Assembly: GCA_025964795.1 (NCBI GenBank)
Contig: JAOPYC010000090.1
Span: forward strand, 33,281-97,280
Direction: 5' to 3'
Length of the DNA: 64,000 bases
Source of the DNA: Marmoricola sp.
GTDB lineage: Bacteria > Actinomycetota > Actinomycetes > Propionibacteriales > Nocardioidaceae
Shown in pieces: positions 26,059 through 34,512 of this stretch (position 1 is the stretch's first letter; every line of letters begins with the position of its first letter). The position numbers were made by a program, and so were the translations under genes. A model generated the notes under the pieces. The model worked only from the letters and a program-made list of their open reading frames with translations, did no database searches and was not told the DNA's origin.

Positions 26059-26856
26059 TCACATCCCCATTCCGCCGTCGACCGGCAGGCCGACACCGTT
26101 GACGAACCGGGACGCGTCCGAGGCCAGCCAGACCACGGCGTCGGCCATGTCGGCCACCTCGCCGAGACGGCCCGACGGGGTCAGCTCGATGACGGCCCCG
26201 ACGGCCGCCTCCGGGGACTCGAAGAGGCCCAGCGCGGCCATGTCGTTGGCCAGGCCGGCACCCATGGCGGTGGGGACCAGGCCGGGGTAGACGCAGTTGA
26301 CGCGGACGCCGTAGCCGAGCTTGCCGGCCTCCATCGCGGCGACCTTGGTGAGCCGGTCGACCGCCGACTTGGTGGCCGAGTAGATCGGGATGCCCGGGAA
26401 CGCGATGGTCGCAGCCACCGAGGAGATGTTGATGATGCTGCCGCCCTGGCCCGCCACGCCCTCGGGGCGCATGGAGCGCAGGCCGTGCTTGATGCCCAGG
26501 GCGGTCCCGAGGATGTTCACCTCGAGCATGGTGCGGATGTCCTTCGGGTCGACCTCGGTCATCAGGCTGCTGATCTCGACACCCGCGTTGTTGACCAGGA
26601 TGTCCAGGCCGCCGAAGTCCTGCGCCGCCGCGACGACGGCGTTCTCCCAGCTGGCCTCGTCGGTGACGTCGAGGTGCACGAAGCCGTGGCCCTCGCCCTT
26701 GAGCGAGTCGGCCACCTTCTCCCCCGCCTCGTCCTGCAGGTCGCCCACGACGACCCGGGCTCCCGCGGCGGCCAACGCCTGCGCCATCCCCTCACCGAGG
26801 CCTTGGGCCCCTCCGGTCACCAGGGCGGTTCGCCCGGTCAGGTCCAGGTCGGTCAT
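26059..26856 (-). CDS. Short-chain dehydrogenase/reductase
   Basis: A 265-residue classical SDR. Cofactor motif TGGAQGLGEG near residue 15, the Asp after strand 2 (VVVGDLQDE) that favours NAD, NNAG, catalytic Ser in NISSV, and YSATKSAV with Tyr and Lys. First gene of the operon that continues into the saccharopine-like and ligase genes. AGGAGCTCCC precedes the ATG. Regulated by the divergent TetR through the palindrome at 26907-26924. Confidence 0.9.
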   Translation of the reverse strand: MTDLDLTGRTALVTGGAQGLGEGMAQALAAAGARVVVGDLQDEAGEKVADSLKGEGHGFVHLDVTDEASWENAVVAAAQDFGGLDILVNNAGVEISSLMTEVDPKDIRTMLEVNILGTALGIKHGLRSMRPEGVAGQGGSIINISSVAATIAFPGIPIYSATKSAVDRLTKVAAMEAGKLGYGVRVNCVYPGLVPTAMGAGLANDMAALGLFESPEAAVGAVIELTPSGRLGEVADMADAVVWLASDASRFVNGVGLPVDGGMGM

Positions 26857-26906
26857 GGGAGCTCCTCTTCGTCGAGTGTGTGGCGCGGTCACAACGTGCC
26901 GCTCGG

Positions 26907-26924
26907 TCTTGACAGTTGTCAAGA
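26907..26924. promoter_or_regulatory. Palindromic operator (main site) for TetR-type regulator
   Basis: TCTTGACA-GT-TGTCAAGA, a perfect 8-2-8 inverted repeat in the divergent region between the SDR operon and the TetR gene. Confidence 0.75.
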
Positions 26925-26930
26925 CTTTCC

Positions 26931-26944
26931 TTGACATTTGTCCA
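26931..26944. promoter_or_regulatory. Second, imperfect operator copy
   Basis: TTGACA-TT-TGTCCA repeats the core of the main operator with one altered position. A half site TGTCAAGA follows at 26961-26968. TTGACA could also serve as a -35 box. Confidence 0.55.
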
Positions 26945-27034
26945 GAAGATCTCGGCCGACTGTCAAGATCGCGTCGATCCCGCCCGGATCTCCCGTAGGG
27001 TGACGCCCACATCGAGCGTGCAAGGAGGTGACGC

Positions 27035-27670
27035 ATGGCTGGCGCGACCACCACCAAGACAATCCGGCGTGCTCCCGCCGACAAGTTCGACGAGCGCCGC
27101 AACCAGCTCGCCGAGTCGGCGCTGCGCACCCTGGGCGAGCTCGGCTACGCCCGCACCAGCCTCCGCGAGATCGCGAACAACTCGGAGTTCAGCCACGGCG
27201 TCGTGCACTACTACTTCTCCGACAAGACCGAGCTGATCGTCTACTGCGTGCGCTACTACAAGGCCCAGTGCGTACGCCGCTACGACGGCGTCGTGGCCGA
27301 CTCGACGACCCCCGCAGAGCTCCTCGACGCGTTCGCCGCCAAGCTGGTCGAGACACTCCAGGACGAGGCGCCGATGCACCGCCTCTGGTACGACCTGCGC
27401 ACGCAGAGCATGTTCGAGGAGACACTGCGCGAGGCCGTGCTGATGATCGACCAGACCCTCGAGGACATGATCTGGCGGGTCGTCTCCCGCTACGCCGAGC
27501 TCAGTGGTGCGGAGGTCGCGATGACCCCGGCTGCGGCGTACGGCGTGCTGGACGGGCTGTTCCAGCAGGCGCTGCTGACCTACCTGCTCGCCGACCCGCA
27601 GGCGGCCCTCGACGAGCTCGTCGGCCAGGTGCACGCCTTGATGCCTCTGACCCTGAGCCCGCACACTTAG
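27035..27670 (+). CDS. TetR/AcrR family transcriptional regulator
   Basis: A 211-residue regulator. The N-terminal helix-turn-helix LGYARTSLREIANNSEFSHG and the following VVHYYFSDKTELIVYCV are typical TetR. The C-terminal ligand domain is helical and unassigned. It is divergent to the SDR/saccharopine-like/ligase operon, with the palindromic operator between them, so it probably represses that operon until an acyl-CoA or related ligand appears. GGAGGTGA precedes the ATG. Confidence 0.9.
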   Translation: MAGATTTKTIRRAPADKFDERRNQLAESALRTLGELGYARTSLREIANNSEFSHGVVHYYFSDKTELIVYCVRYYKAQCVRRYDGVVADSTTPAELLDAFAAKLVETLQDEAPMHRLWYDLRTQSMFEETLREAVLMIDQTLEDMIWRVVSRYAELSGAEVAMTPAAAYGVLDGLFQQALLTYLLADPQAALDELVGQVHALMPLTLSPHT

Positions 27671-27696
27671 ACCCTGTCGTCGAGAGAGGAAGCGCG

Positions 27697-28296
27697 ATGG
27701 CCATCTTCACCCGCGGGTTCGGAGGCCGGCGCGATCCGGACGCCGTGGCGCTACCGCCCGGACAGCACCTCACCGAGGGTTTCCCGGTGCTCAGCGCCGG
27801 GCCGACGCAGTACGTCGAGCCCGAGGACTGGTCGTTCACGCTCACCACCGAGACCGACGAGAAGCAGACCTGGTCGTGGGACGACCTGATGAACCTGCCG
27901 AGCGAGGACGTCGAGGTCGACATCCACTGCGTCACCCGCTGGTCCAAGCTGAAGTCGCGCTGGCGCGGGGTGCCGGTCGACGCGTTCTTCGAGGACTCCG
28001 AGAGTGAGGCCGACTACGTGATGGCCCATTCCTACGGGGGTTACACGACCAACCTGCCGCTCGAGGACCTGCTCGACGGCAAGGCCTGGGTGGTCCACGA
28101 GTACGACGACGGCCCGATCCCCGCGGAGCACGGCGGGCCGGTGCGGCTGCTGGTGCCGCACCTCTACTTCTGGAAGTCGGCCAAGTGGCTCAGCGGGTTC
28201 ACCATGATGACCGGCGACGAGCCCGGCTTCTGGGAGGGCTTCGGCTACCACAACTACGGCGACCCGTGGCGCGAGGAGCGGTACGCCGGTGACTGA
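27697..28296 (+). CDS. Sulfite oxidase-like molybdopterin-dependent oxidoreductase
   Basis: A 199-residue single-domain member of the SUOX/MsrP fold. The molybdenum-ligating Cys is in VDIHCVTRWSK (Cys78), followed by WRGVPVDAFF. Other fold landmarks are YTTNLPLEDLLDGKAWVVHE and GGPVRLLVPHLYFWKSAKWL. No Tat signal is seen, so it may be cytoplasmic. It overlaps the FNR-type reductase gene by 8 bp, which is probably its electron partner. AGAGAGGA Shine-Dalgarno. Confidence 0.88.
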   Translation: MAIFTRGFGGRRDPDAVALPPGQHLTEGFPVLSAGPTQYVEPEDWSFTLTTETDEKQTWSWDDLMNLPSEDVEVDIHCVTRWSKLKSRWRGVPVDAFFEDSESEADYVMAHSYGGYTTNLPLEDLLDGKAWVVHEYDDGPIPAEHGGPVRLLVPHLYFWKSAKWLSGFTMMTGDEPGFWEGFGYHNYGDPWREERYAGD

Positions 28297-29074
28297 GGCG
28301 CCCGCCCGCACCCGCGGCAAGGTCGGCGGTCCGCGACCACGATGGTTCCCGGCACGGCTCGTGGGGCTGCGTTCGGAGACGGCCACCGCGCGCACGTTGA
28401 CGTTCCAGGTGCCGGGCTGGCCGGGTCACCTGGCGGGCCAGCACGTCGACGTACGACTGACCGCGGCGGACGGCTACTCCGCCCAGCGGGCCTACTCGAT
28501 CTCCGCACCCGCGGACGGCGAGCAGGTGTCGATCACGGTGCAGGAGGTCGGCGACGGCGAGGTGTCGCCGTACCTCGAGGAGGGGATGGAGCTCGGCGAC
28601 CAGCTCGAGGTCCGCGGTCCCATCGGCGGCTGGTTCGTCTGGTCGCCGTCCTCCGAGGCTCCCGTGGAGCAACCCGTCCTGCTGATCGGCGGCGGCTCCG
28701 GCGTCGTGCCCCTGATGGCCATGGTGCGCGAGCGCGCCCGCTCGGGCAGCCGGGCGCCGTTCCGGCTCGTCTACTCCGTGCGGTCGCCCGAGCAGGTGCT
28801 CTACGCCGCGGAGCTGGCTGAGCTCTCCTCGACCGACGGCCTGGTGGTGGACCTCCTGCACACCCGGACGGCACCGCCCGACGCAGCTCGGCCCGTCGGG
28901 CGGATCACCCCCGAGGACCTGGCCACTCCCCCTGGCTGGCCGGCCAGCCCGCCGCCCCGGGCCTACGTCTGCGGCCCGACCGCCTTCGTGGAGCTCGCCA
29001 TCCCGCTGCTCCTGGACCTCGGCTACACCAACAAGACCATCCGCGCCGAACGCTTCGGACCCTCAGGAGGGTGA
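28289..29074 (+). CDS. Ferredoxin-NADP reductase-type oxidoreductase
   Basis: A 261-residue FNR-superfamily protein. FAD site RAYSISAPADG (RxYS), second part LIGGGSGVVPLMAMV for NAD(P), and the C-terminal YVCGPTAFVE. It lacks a [2Fe-2S] domain. GTG start inside the preceding gene (8-bp overlap). It should supply electrons to the molybdopterin enzyme; this is inferred from the gene order. Confidence 0.88.
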   Translation: MTEAPARTRGKVGGPRPRWFPARLVGLRSETATARTLTFQVPGWPGHLAGQHVDVRLTAADGYSAQRAYSISAPADGEQVSITVQEVGDGEVSPYLEEGMELGDQLEVRGPIGGWFVWSPSSEAPVEQPVLLIGGGSGVVPLMAMVRERARSGSRAPFRLVYSVRSPEQVLYAAELAELSSTDGLVVDLLHTRTAPPDAARPVGRITPEDLATPPGWPASPPPRAYVCGPTAFVELAIPLLLDLGYTNKTIRAERFGPSGG

Positions 29075-29075
29075 C

Positions 29076-29357
29076 ATGAACTCCCCCATCGACACCTCGG
29101 GCGAATCCGCCCTGGACGGCAGCGCTGCCGCCGGCCCGTTCGCCGACGTCTTCGCCGGCGACGTCAGCGCGGCCGTCGTGACGTGCGGCGGCTGCCGGTC
29201 GTCCGCCGTGTTCGCCGAGCAGCACGCCTACCTCGGCGCCCCGGGCACCGTGCTCCGCTGCCCCGGGTGCGACCACGTCCTGGCCCGACTGGTGCAGACC
29301 CCGACCGAGGTGTGGCTCGACCTCAGCGGGTCGTCGTCCTGGCGGTTCCCGCTCTAG
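29076..29357 (+). CDS. DUF6510 zinc-ribbon protein
   Basis: A 93-residue protein with a CGGC pair (about residue 37) and CPGC pair (about residue 66), a rubredoxin/zinc-ribbon layout, ending in a beta strand EVWLDLSG. It belongs to the DUF6510 family, which I know as a neighbour of the sulfite-oxidase-like/FNR pair. It starts 2 bp after the reductase stop, with AGGAGG upstream. Possibly an assembly or electron-transfer subunit. Confidence 0.8.
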   Translation: MNSPIDTSGESALDGSAAAGPFADVFAGDVSAAVVTCGGCRSSAVFAEQHAYLGAPGTVLRCPGCDHVLARLVQTPTEVWLDLSGSSSWRFPL

Positions 29358-30373
29358 GCGGTCGGGCTCCAGCCGAGCGCCGGGCCGAGCCTGGTGGCGA
29401 TGTCGGAGAGGATCTGCACGTAGTCCTCGTGCTCGAAGGAGAAGGGCAGCGCGAAGGCCACCTCGTCGACCTCCCGGAAGCCCGCGTGGGCGTAGAGCCG
29501 CTCGGCGATCTCCTCCGAGGTCCCGACGATGTCGGGCGCGAACATCATCCGCGCCGGTCCCTGGGGCTCGGCCGTGCGGGCCATCCGCGACTCGGCGTAC
29601 TTCTGGTACTTCGCCGCCTGCTCCGTGGTCGCGGTGTCGGTCGGGACGACCACGAGTCCCTGGGAGACTCGGGCCCTCGCCCCGTCGGGGTGGTGCTCGC
29701 GGAACCTCTGGATGTGGGAGAGCTGGATGTCGGCGAAGGCTTGCCACTCCTCGGCCTTGACGACGCTGCTGGTCAGGAAGTTCATCCCGTGCTCGCCGGC
29801 CCACTGGGCCGAGCGGAGGCTGGCGCCGCCGTACCAGAGGCGGCTGGCCAGCCCCGCCGAGTGGGGCTGGACGCGGTCGGCGAACTGCTCGATGCCGACA
29901 GTGCCCTCGAAGGGGCTGACGACCTCGCCGCGGACCATCCGCAGCAGCCGCTCGACACGCTCGTAGGTGAAGTCCTCGACGTCCATGGCGTCGGGGTAGA
30001 GAGCTTCCTTGACGTCGTCCCAGCGCATCGGCGGCCCGACGCTCAGCCCGGGGTTGAGCCGCCCGCCGGAGAGGAGGTCGACGGTGGCCAGGTCCTCGGC
30101 CAGTCGCAGCGGGTTCTCCCAGCCGAGCGGGATGACCGCCGTGCCGAGCTCGATCCGGCTGGTGCGTTGGGAGGCGGCAGCAAGGATCGCCACCGGCGAG
30201 GAGATCCCGAACTGCAGGTGCCGGTGCCGGACCCACGCGCTGTCGAACCCCAGCTGCTCCCCGAGCTCGATGACTCGCAACGTCGACTCGTGACCGGGGC
30301 GGGGGTCGTCGCCGTCGAAGAGGCCGATGGTCAGGAAACCCAGCTTGCGCAGCGGCGCCGAGGGCACGGGCAC
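29354..30373 (-). CDS. LLM class flavin-dependent oxidoreductase
   Basis: A 339-residue luciferase-like TIM-barrel monooxygenase. LGFLTIGLFDGDDPRPGHES at the start, then GFDSAWVRHRHLQFGISSP, TSRIELGTAVIPLGWENPLR and the family GGRLNPGLSVG stretch. It uses FMNH2 or F420; the cofactor cannot be fixed from sequence. It overlaps the 3' end of the DUF6510 gene by 4 bp (convergent). Confidence 0.87.
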   Translation of the reverse strand: MPVPSAPLRKLGFLTIGLFDGDDPRPGHESTLRVIELGEQLGFDSAWVRHRHLQFGISSPVAILAAASQRTSRIELGTAVIPLGWENPLRLAEDLATVDLLSGGRLNPGLSVGPPMRWDDVKEALYPDAMDVEDFTYERVERLLRMVRGEVVSPFEGTVGIEQFADRVQPHSAGLASRLWYGGASLRSAQWAGEHGMNFLTSSVVKAEEWQAFADIQLSHIQRFREHHPDGARARVSQGLVVVPTDTATTEQAAKYQKYAESRMARTAEPQGPARMMFAPDIVGTSEEIAERLYAHAGFREVDEVAFALPFSFEHEDYVQILSDIATRLGPALGWSPTA

Positions 30374-30514
30374 GGTGGACTCTCCTCGATGGACGGCAGT
30401 CGAGTAAGCCTATCGACCTGCTGCGCAACTGATCCGGGGTGTCGAGAGAGGAGGGCCGGTCGTCGTACGTCCTGGCGGCGCGGTCGGCGACCAGCATCCC
30501 GGAGCAGAGCTACC

Positions 30515-31426
30515 TCAACGAGAAGGCCGCGGAGGTCTGACCGCCGCCAGCGCCGCGACCACGGCCTGCACGGCGGGTGACTCGGCCATGCTCCGGCGGT
30601 GCACGGCGACGATGGCGCGGGTCGGCACCGGGTCGTGGGCGCGCAGCGCGACCAGGTCGTCGGCCAGCTCCTCGCGGCCGAGCCGGGGCACCAGGGCGAT
30701 GCCCAGCCCCGCCTGGACCAGGGCCAGGTGTGACTGGAACTCCATCGCCTCATGGGCGATCAGTGGCTGGCGTCCGGTCCCCTGGTACATCCGGGACAGC
30801 CACTCCCGGCAGATCGTGCCCTCCGGGGTGGCGATCCATCCGACGTCGACCAGGTCGCGCGGCGTGACCCGTGCGCGCCGGGCCAGCGGGTGGCTGGCGT
30901 GCACGATCACGTCGGCGACGTCGTCGGCGAGCGCGGTGGTGGTGAGGTGGTCCGGGATGGCGAGCGGGACGTCGCCCCAGCTGTGCGCGACCCCGACGTC
31001 GGCCTGGCCGGACGCCACGACGTCGATGGTGTCCCAGGGCTCGCGCTCGGTCAGGGACAGGGTGAGCGCCGGGTGGGCGAGCCGCAGGTCGCGGACCCGA
31101 GGTGCGACGAGACCGCGCATCGCGGTGGAGAACGCGGTGATGCGCAGGTGGCCGGCCACGGTGCCGGCCTGCTGGTGCAGCCCGGACTCGATGGTCTCCA
31201 GGTCGGCGAGCAGCCGGCTGCCCTCGTCGACGAGGTGCCGGCCCTCACGAGTGAGCATCACGCCGCGACCCACGCGCTCCAGCAGGGCGACGTTGGTCTG
31301 CCGCTCGAGGCGCTTCACCTGCTGGGAGATCGCGCTCGGGGTGAACCCCAACGCCTCGGCGGCCGCGATCACCGAGCCGTGGGCGTCGACGGCCTGCAGG
31401 GCCGCCAGGGCGTTGAGATCGATCAT
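30515..31426 (-). CDS. LysR family transcriptional regulator
   Basis: A 303-residue LysR. The winged helix-turn-helix at residues 1-60 has AAEALGFTPSAISQQVKRLE, followed by LLERVGRGVMLTREG and an effector-binding domain (LRITAFSTAMRGLVAPRV). It is divergent to the EamA gene with 73 bp of AT-rich sequence between, a standard LysR target arrangement; it probably controls that exporter and itself. Confidence 0.92.
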   Translation of the reverse strand: MIDLNALAALQAVDAHGSVIAAAEALGFTPSAISQQVKRLERQTNVALLERVGRGVMLTREGRHLVDEGSRLLADLETIESGLHQQAGTVAGHLRITAFSTAMRGLVAPRVRDLRLAHPALTLSLTEREPWDTIDVVASGQADVGVAHSWGDVPLAIPDHLTTTALADDVADVIVHASHPLARRARVTPRDLVDVGWIATPEGTICREWLSRMYQGTGRQPLIAHEAMEFQSHLALVQAGLGIALVPRLGREELADDLVALRAHDPVPTRAIVAVHRRSMAESPAVQAVVAALAAVRPPRPSR

Positions 31427-31499
31427 GCAGCAATACTACATGGATACGCCCATTTTTATTCACTGGTGCTTCATCCTCGTATGCCGCAGTCTGGGGCTC

Positions 31500-32402
31500 A
31501 TGAACCTCCGTGACTCACTCCTCGCTGCGCTCGTGGCCACGATCTGGGGCTTCAACTTCGTGGTGATCGACTGGGGCATGCACGGGGTGCCCCCGCTGCT
31601 GTTCGCGGCGGCCCGGTTCACGCTGGTGGTCCTCCCGGCGGTCTTCTTCGTCCCGCGCCCGGTCGCTCCGTGGCGCACCGTCGTCGCGGTCGGGGTGTTC
31701 ATGTCCCTGGGGCAGTTCGGCTTCCTCTACGTCGCGATGGACGCCGGGCTGACCCCCGGCCTTGCGGCACTGGTGCTGCAGGCGCAGGTCATCTTCACGG
31801 TGGTCATCGCGGCCGGCGTGCTCCGCGAACGACCGACCCGCGCGCAGGTCGTCGGCGTCGCGCTCGGCACCGCCGGGCTCGTCGTGGTCGCACTGGGACG
31901 CGGCGGCCACGTCACCGCCGCGGCCCTGTCGCTGTGCCTGCTCGGCGCGCTGTCGTGGGGCATCGGCAACGTCGTCTCCCGCGCGTCGCGGATCTCCGGC
32001 GGGCTCTCGCTCACGGTCTGGTCGGCGGTCGTGGTCCCCGTGCCGTTGTTCGCCCTCTCGCTGCTGCTGGACGGTCCTACCGAGGTCGGATCGGCGCTGG
32101 GGTCGTTCTCGTGGCAGGCCGGCCTCTCCACGCTCTACACGGCCGCGCTCGCGTCGCTGGTCGGCTACGGCATCTTCAACAGCCTGCTCAGCCGCAACCC
32201 CTCGTCGTACGTCGTCCCCTGGGTGCTGCTGGCCCCCGTCGTCGCGATGGCCTCCGCCTGGCTGCTCCTCGACCAGCAGCCCACCTCGGCCGAGCTCCTC
32301 GGCGGAGCCGTGCTGATCGTCGGCGTCCTCGTCGCCATGCGCCCCGCCCGCCGTGCTCCGGCTCGCGGAGCTCAACTCGACATCCCTGCCCACGCAGCGT
32401 AG
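31500..32402 (+). CDS. EamA family transporter
   Basis: A 300-residue DMT protein with ten hydrophobic helices. WGFNFVVIDWGMHGVPPLLF is the typical first EamA helix pair; the mid-part LLGALSWGIGNVVSRASRI starts the second half, and NPSSYVVPWVLLAPVVAM closes it. The pairing with a divergent LysR suggests amino-acid or metabolite efflux (as in YdcZ/RhtA-like exporters); substrate unknown. Confidence 0.88.
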   Translation: MNLRDSLLAALVATIWGFNFVVIDWGMHGVPPLLFAAARFTLVVLPAVFFVPRPVAPWRTVVAVGVFMSLGQFGFLYVAMDAGLTPGLAALVLQAQVIFTVVIAAGVLRERPTRAQVVGVALGTAGLVVVALGRGGHVTAAALSLCLLGALSWGIGNVVSRASRISGGLSLTVWSAVVVPVPLFALSLLLDGPTEVGSALGSFSWQAGLSTLYTAALASLVGYGIFNSLLSRNPSSYVVPWVLLAPVVAMASAWLLLDQQPTSAELLGGAVLIVGVLVAMRPARRAPARGAQLDIPAHAA

Positions 32403-32443
32403 GAATGGGAACCGCAAACCCCACTGACGAAGAGGAAACCCGA

Positions 32444-32782
32444 ATGGACGCATCTCGCGCACGCACGTTGCTGGAGGCCGAGCGGGCCGAGGTCGAGGCC
32501 ATGCTCACCGAGATCACGAAATCGGGCAGCGAGGACCGGGAGAACGGGCAGGACACGGGCGACTCCGTCGACACGGCGCAGCCGCTGGAGTCCGAGGGTG
32601 TCGACGACGCCGTCGAGGCCAGCCTGCGCACCCGGCTCGAGGACATCGAGCGCGCCGAGAAGCGGCTCGAGGAGGGCACCTACGGCCTGTCCGTGCGCAG
32701 CGGCCAGCCGATCCCGGACGAGCGTCTCGAGGTCGCCCCCACCGCCGAGCTCACCGTCGAGGAAGCCTCAGAGCGAAGCTGA
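32444..32782 (+). CDS. TraR/DksA-like protein lacking the zinc cysteines
   Basis: A 112-residue protein with the acidic helical N-terminal hairpin of TraR/DksA (LLEAERAEVEAMLTEI) and the terminal motif EGTYGLSVRSGQPIPDERLE plus VAPTAELTVEE. In zinc-finger members the equivalents of Ser83, Ser86, Thr104 and Glu107 are cysteines; here the protein has no Cys at all. It may still bind RNA polymerase. AAGAGGAA precedes the ATG. Its 3' end overlaps the convergent FGE gene by 15 bp. Confidence 0.82.
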   Translation: MDASRARTLLEAERAEVEAMLTEITKSGSEDRENGQDTGDSVDTAQPLESEGVDDAVEASLRTRLEDIERAEKRLEEGTYGLSVRSGQPIPDERLEVAPTAELTVEEASERS

Positions 32783-33685
32783 GTCGCGGCTGACCGCGAC
32801 CCGGAAGCCGACGTTGCCCGACGAGTCGAGCAGGGCGCTGTGGTCACGCGCCGCGACCCGGTAGCGGTTGCAGTAGGAGTCGTGGCACAGGTAGGAGCCG
32901 CCGCGGCGTACGCGCTCGCCCTCTGCGACCAGGCCGTCGACCGACCACGGGCTCGCCGTCCACTCCCACACGTTGCCCACGGCCTGGTAGACGCCGTAGC
33001 CGTTGGGGGCGTGGCTGCGCACGCGCGACGTGCCGACGCCGTCAGGGCCGCGGTCGTGCCGGTCGGGGAAGGCGCCCTCCCAGATCGTGCAGCGCCGGGT
33101 GCGTGACTGCGCGGGGTGCTCGTCACCCCAGGGGTAGATCGCCTGGTCGAGCCCGCCGCGAGCAGCGCGCTCCCACTCGGTCTCGCTGGGCAACCGGCCG
33201 CCGGCCCAGGCGCAGTAGGCCTCGGCGTCCGCCACGTCCACGTGTACGACGGGATGGTCCGCCTTCGAGCCGGAGTCGGACCCCGGACCTCCGGGATGAC
33301 GCCAGCTGGCCCCGTCGACGGCCACCCACCACTCGGCACCGGCGACCCGGCCACGCGCCGCCTGCGGGTCGGTCACGAGCTGGTGGAACACGAAGGACCA
33401 GCCCTCGCGCTCGGCGTACGTCAGGTGGCCGGTCTCCTTGGCGAAGACCGCGAACTGCTGGTTGGTGACCGGGGTGGCGCCGATGCGGAACGGGGCCACC
33501 CCGACCTCGCGGACCGGCCCCTCACCCTCACCGCGGTTCGCCAGCGGCCCCTCGTAGCCCATCCGGAAGACGCCTCCCGGGACGTCGACCATTCCGCGCA
33601 GCCGCTGGCTTCCGGCCGCGGGCCTGGCGTGCGTGATCGGCTCCTGGTCGCTGGGTCCGCGCGACGGTGAGCAGCAGGAGCTCAT
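32768..33685 (-). CDS. Formylglycine-generating enzyme
   Basis: A 305-residue SUMF1/FGE-type protein. The core has PVTNQQFAVFAKETGHLTYA, then LPSETEWERAARGG and NVWEWTASPW. The C-terminal GGSYLCHDSYCNRYRVAARD holds the two active-site cysteines (267 and 272) of copper-dependent aerobic FGEs, so this is a true FGE that converts a sulfatase Cys to formylglycine. The N terminus has CC near residue 4. No sulfatase gene is in the window. The start at 33685 is supported by a leaderless TATGCT-N7-ATG. Confidence 0.9.
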   Translation of the reverse strand: MSSCCSPSRGPSDQEPITHARPAAGSQRLRGMVDVPGGVFRMGYEGPLANRGEGEGPVREVGVAPFRIGATPVTNQQFAVFAKETGHLTYAEREGWSFVFHQLVTDPQAARGRVAGAEWWVAVDGASWRHPGGPGSDSGSKADHPVVHVDVADAEAYCAWAGGRLPSETEWERAARGGLDQAIYPWGDEHPAQSRTRRCTIWEGAFPDRHDRGPDGVGTSRVRSHAPNGYGVYQAVGNVWEWTASPWSVDGLVAEGERVRRGGSYLCHDSYCNRYRVAARDHSALLDSSGNVGFRVAVSRDSASL

Positions 33686-33692
33686 GCGTGCC

Positions 33693-33698
33693 AGCATA
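33693..33698 (-). promoter_or_regulatory. -10 element for leaderless FGE gene
   Basis: On the minus strand TATGCT is 7 nt before the ATG at 33685. An alternative ATG at 33697 overlaps this box, so it is rejected. Confidence 0.45.
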
Positions 33699-33768
33699 CT
33701 GGACCGGGTTGGTGGAGTTTGGTGCTCACTAGACTCGCCCGACATCGCCGACGCCGGAGGAGGAGCCC

Positions 33769-34509
33769 GTGGGTCAGCTCGACGAGCTCGACATGTCCCT
33801 GTCTCTGCCGAAGAAGAAGGCGAAGAAGCGCCTCCGCAAGGAGCAGGACCGCCTGCTCGCGCTGCGGCTGCGCCTCGCCGGGCTCACCGGCGGCGAGGAC
33901 ATCGGCCCTCCGGTCTGCGTCGTCTTCGAGGGCTGGGACGCCTCCGGGAAGGGCGGGGCGATCAAGCGGCTCGTGATGCGCCTGGATCCCCGGCACGTGC
34001 GCGTGCGGGCGTTCTCGGCGCCGACCCGCGACGAGCAGCGACACCACTGGCTGTGGCGGTTCTGGCCGGTGCTCCCGGGATGGGGAGGCATGGCCGTGCT
34101 CGACCGCTCCTGGTACGGCCGGGTCCTCGTCGAGCGGGTCGAGGGCTTCGCGGAGCCGGACGCCTGGGAACGGGCCTACGCCGAGATCCGCGAGTTCGAG
34201 GCGATGCTCGTCGCCGAGGGCACCATCCTCGTGAAGTTCTGGGTGCACATCTCCGACGAGGAGCAGCTCCGCCGCTTCGAGCGGCGCAAGGACGACCCGC
34301 TCAAGGCGTGGAAGCTCACCGACGAGGACTGGCGCAACCGGGAGCAGCGCAAGGCCTACACCGAGGCGGTGGAGGACATGCTCGAGCGGACCGGCACCCC
34401 GCAGGCACCGTGGCACCTGATCGAGGGCGACTCGAAGCGCTACGCACGGCTGCGCGTCGTGGAGACCGTCAACCAGGCGATCGAGGCCGCGATCGGCGGG
34501 GGCAGCTGA
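33769..34509 (+). CDS. Polyphosphate kinase 2 family protein
   Basis: A 246-residue PPK2. Walker A in VVFEGWDASGKGGAIKRLV, Walker B/lid region VLDRSWYGRVLVERVEGF, then FWVHISDEEQLRRFERRKDD and WKLTDEDWRNREQ. It transfers phosphate between polyphosphate and nucleotides; which nucleotide (AMP, ADP or GDP) cannot be read with certainty. GTG start behind GGAGGAGG. Confidence 0.9.
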   Translation: MGQLDELDMSLSLPKKKAKKRLRKEQDRLLALRLRLAGLTGGEDIGPPVCVVFEGWDASGKGGAIKRLVMRLDPRHVRVRAFSAPTRDEQRHHWLWRFWPVLPGWGGMAVLDRSWYGRVLVERVEGFAEPDAWERAYAEIREFEAMLVAEGTILVKFWVHISDEEQLRRFERRKDDPLKAWKLTDEDWRNREQRKAYTEAVEDMLERTGTPQAPWHLIEGDSKRYARLRVVETVNQAIEAAIGGGS

Positions 34510-34512
34510 AGC

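Noticed and set aside
30439..30540. 33-codon GTG frame ending IPEQSYLNEKAAEV before the LysR gene end
   Set aside because: It may be the scrap of a deleted gene but is too short, overlaps the LysR 3' end and has no recognisable relative.
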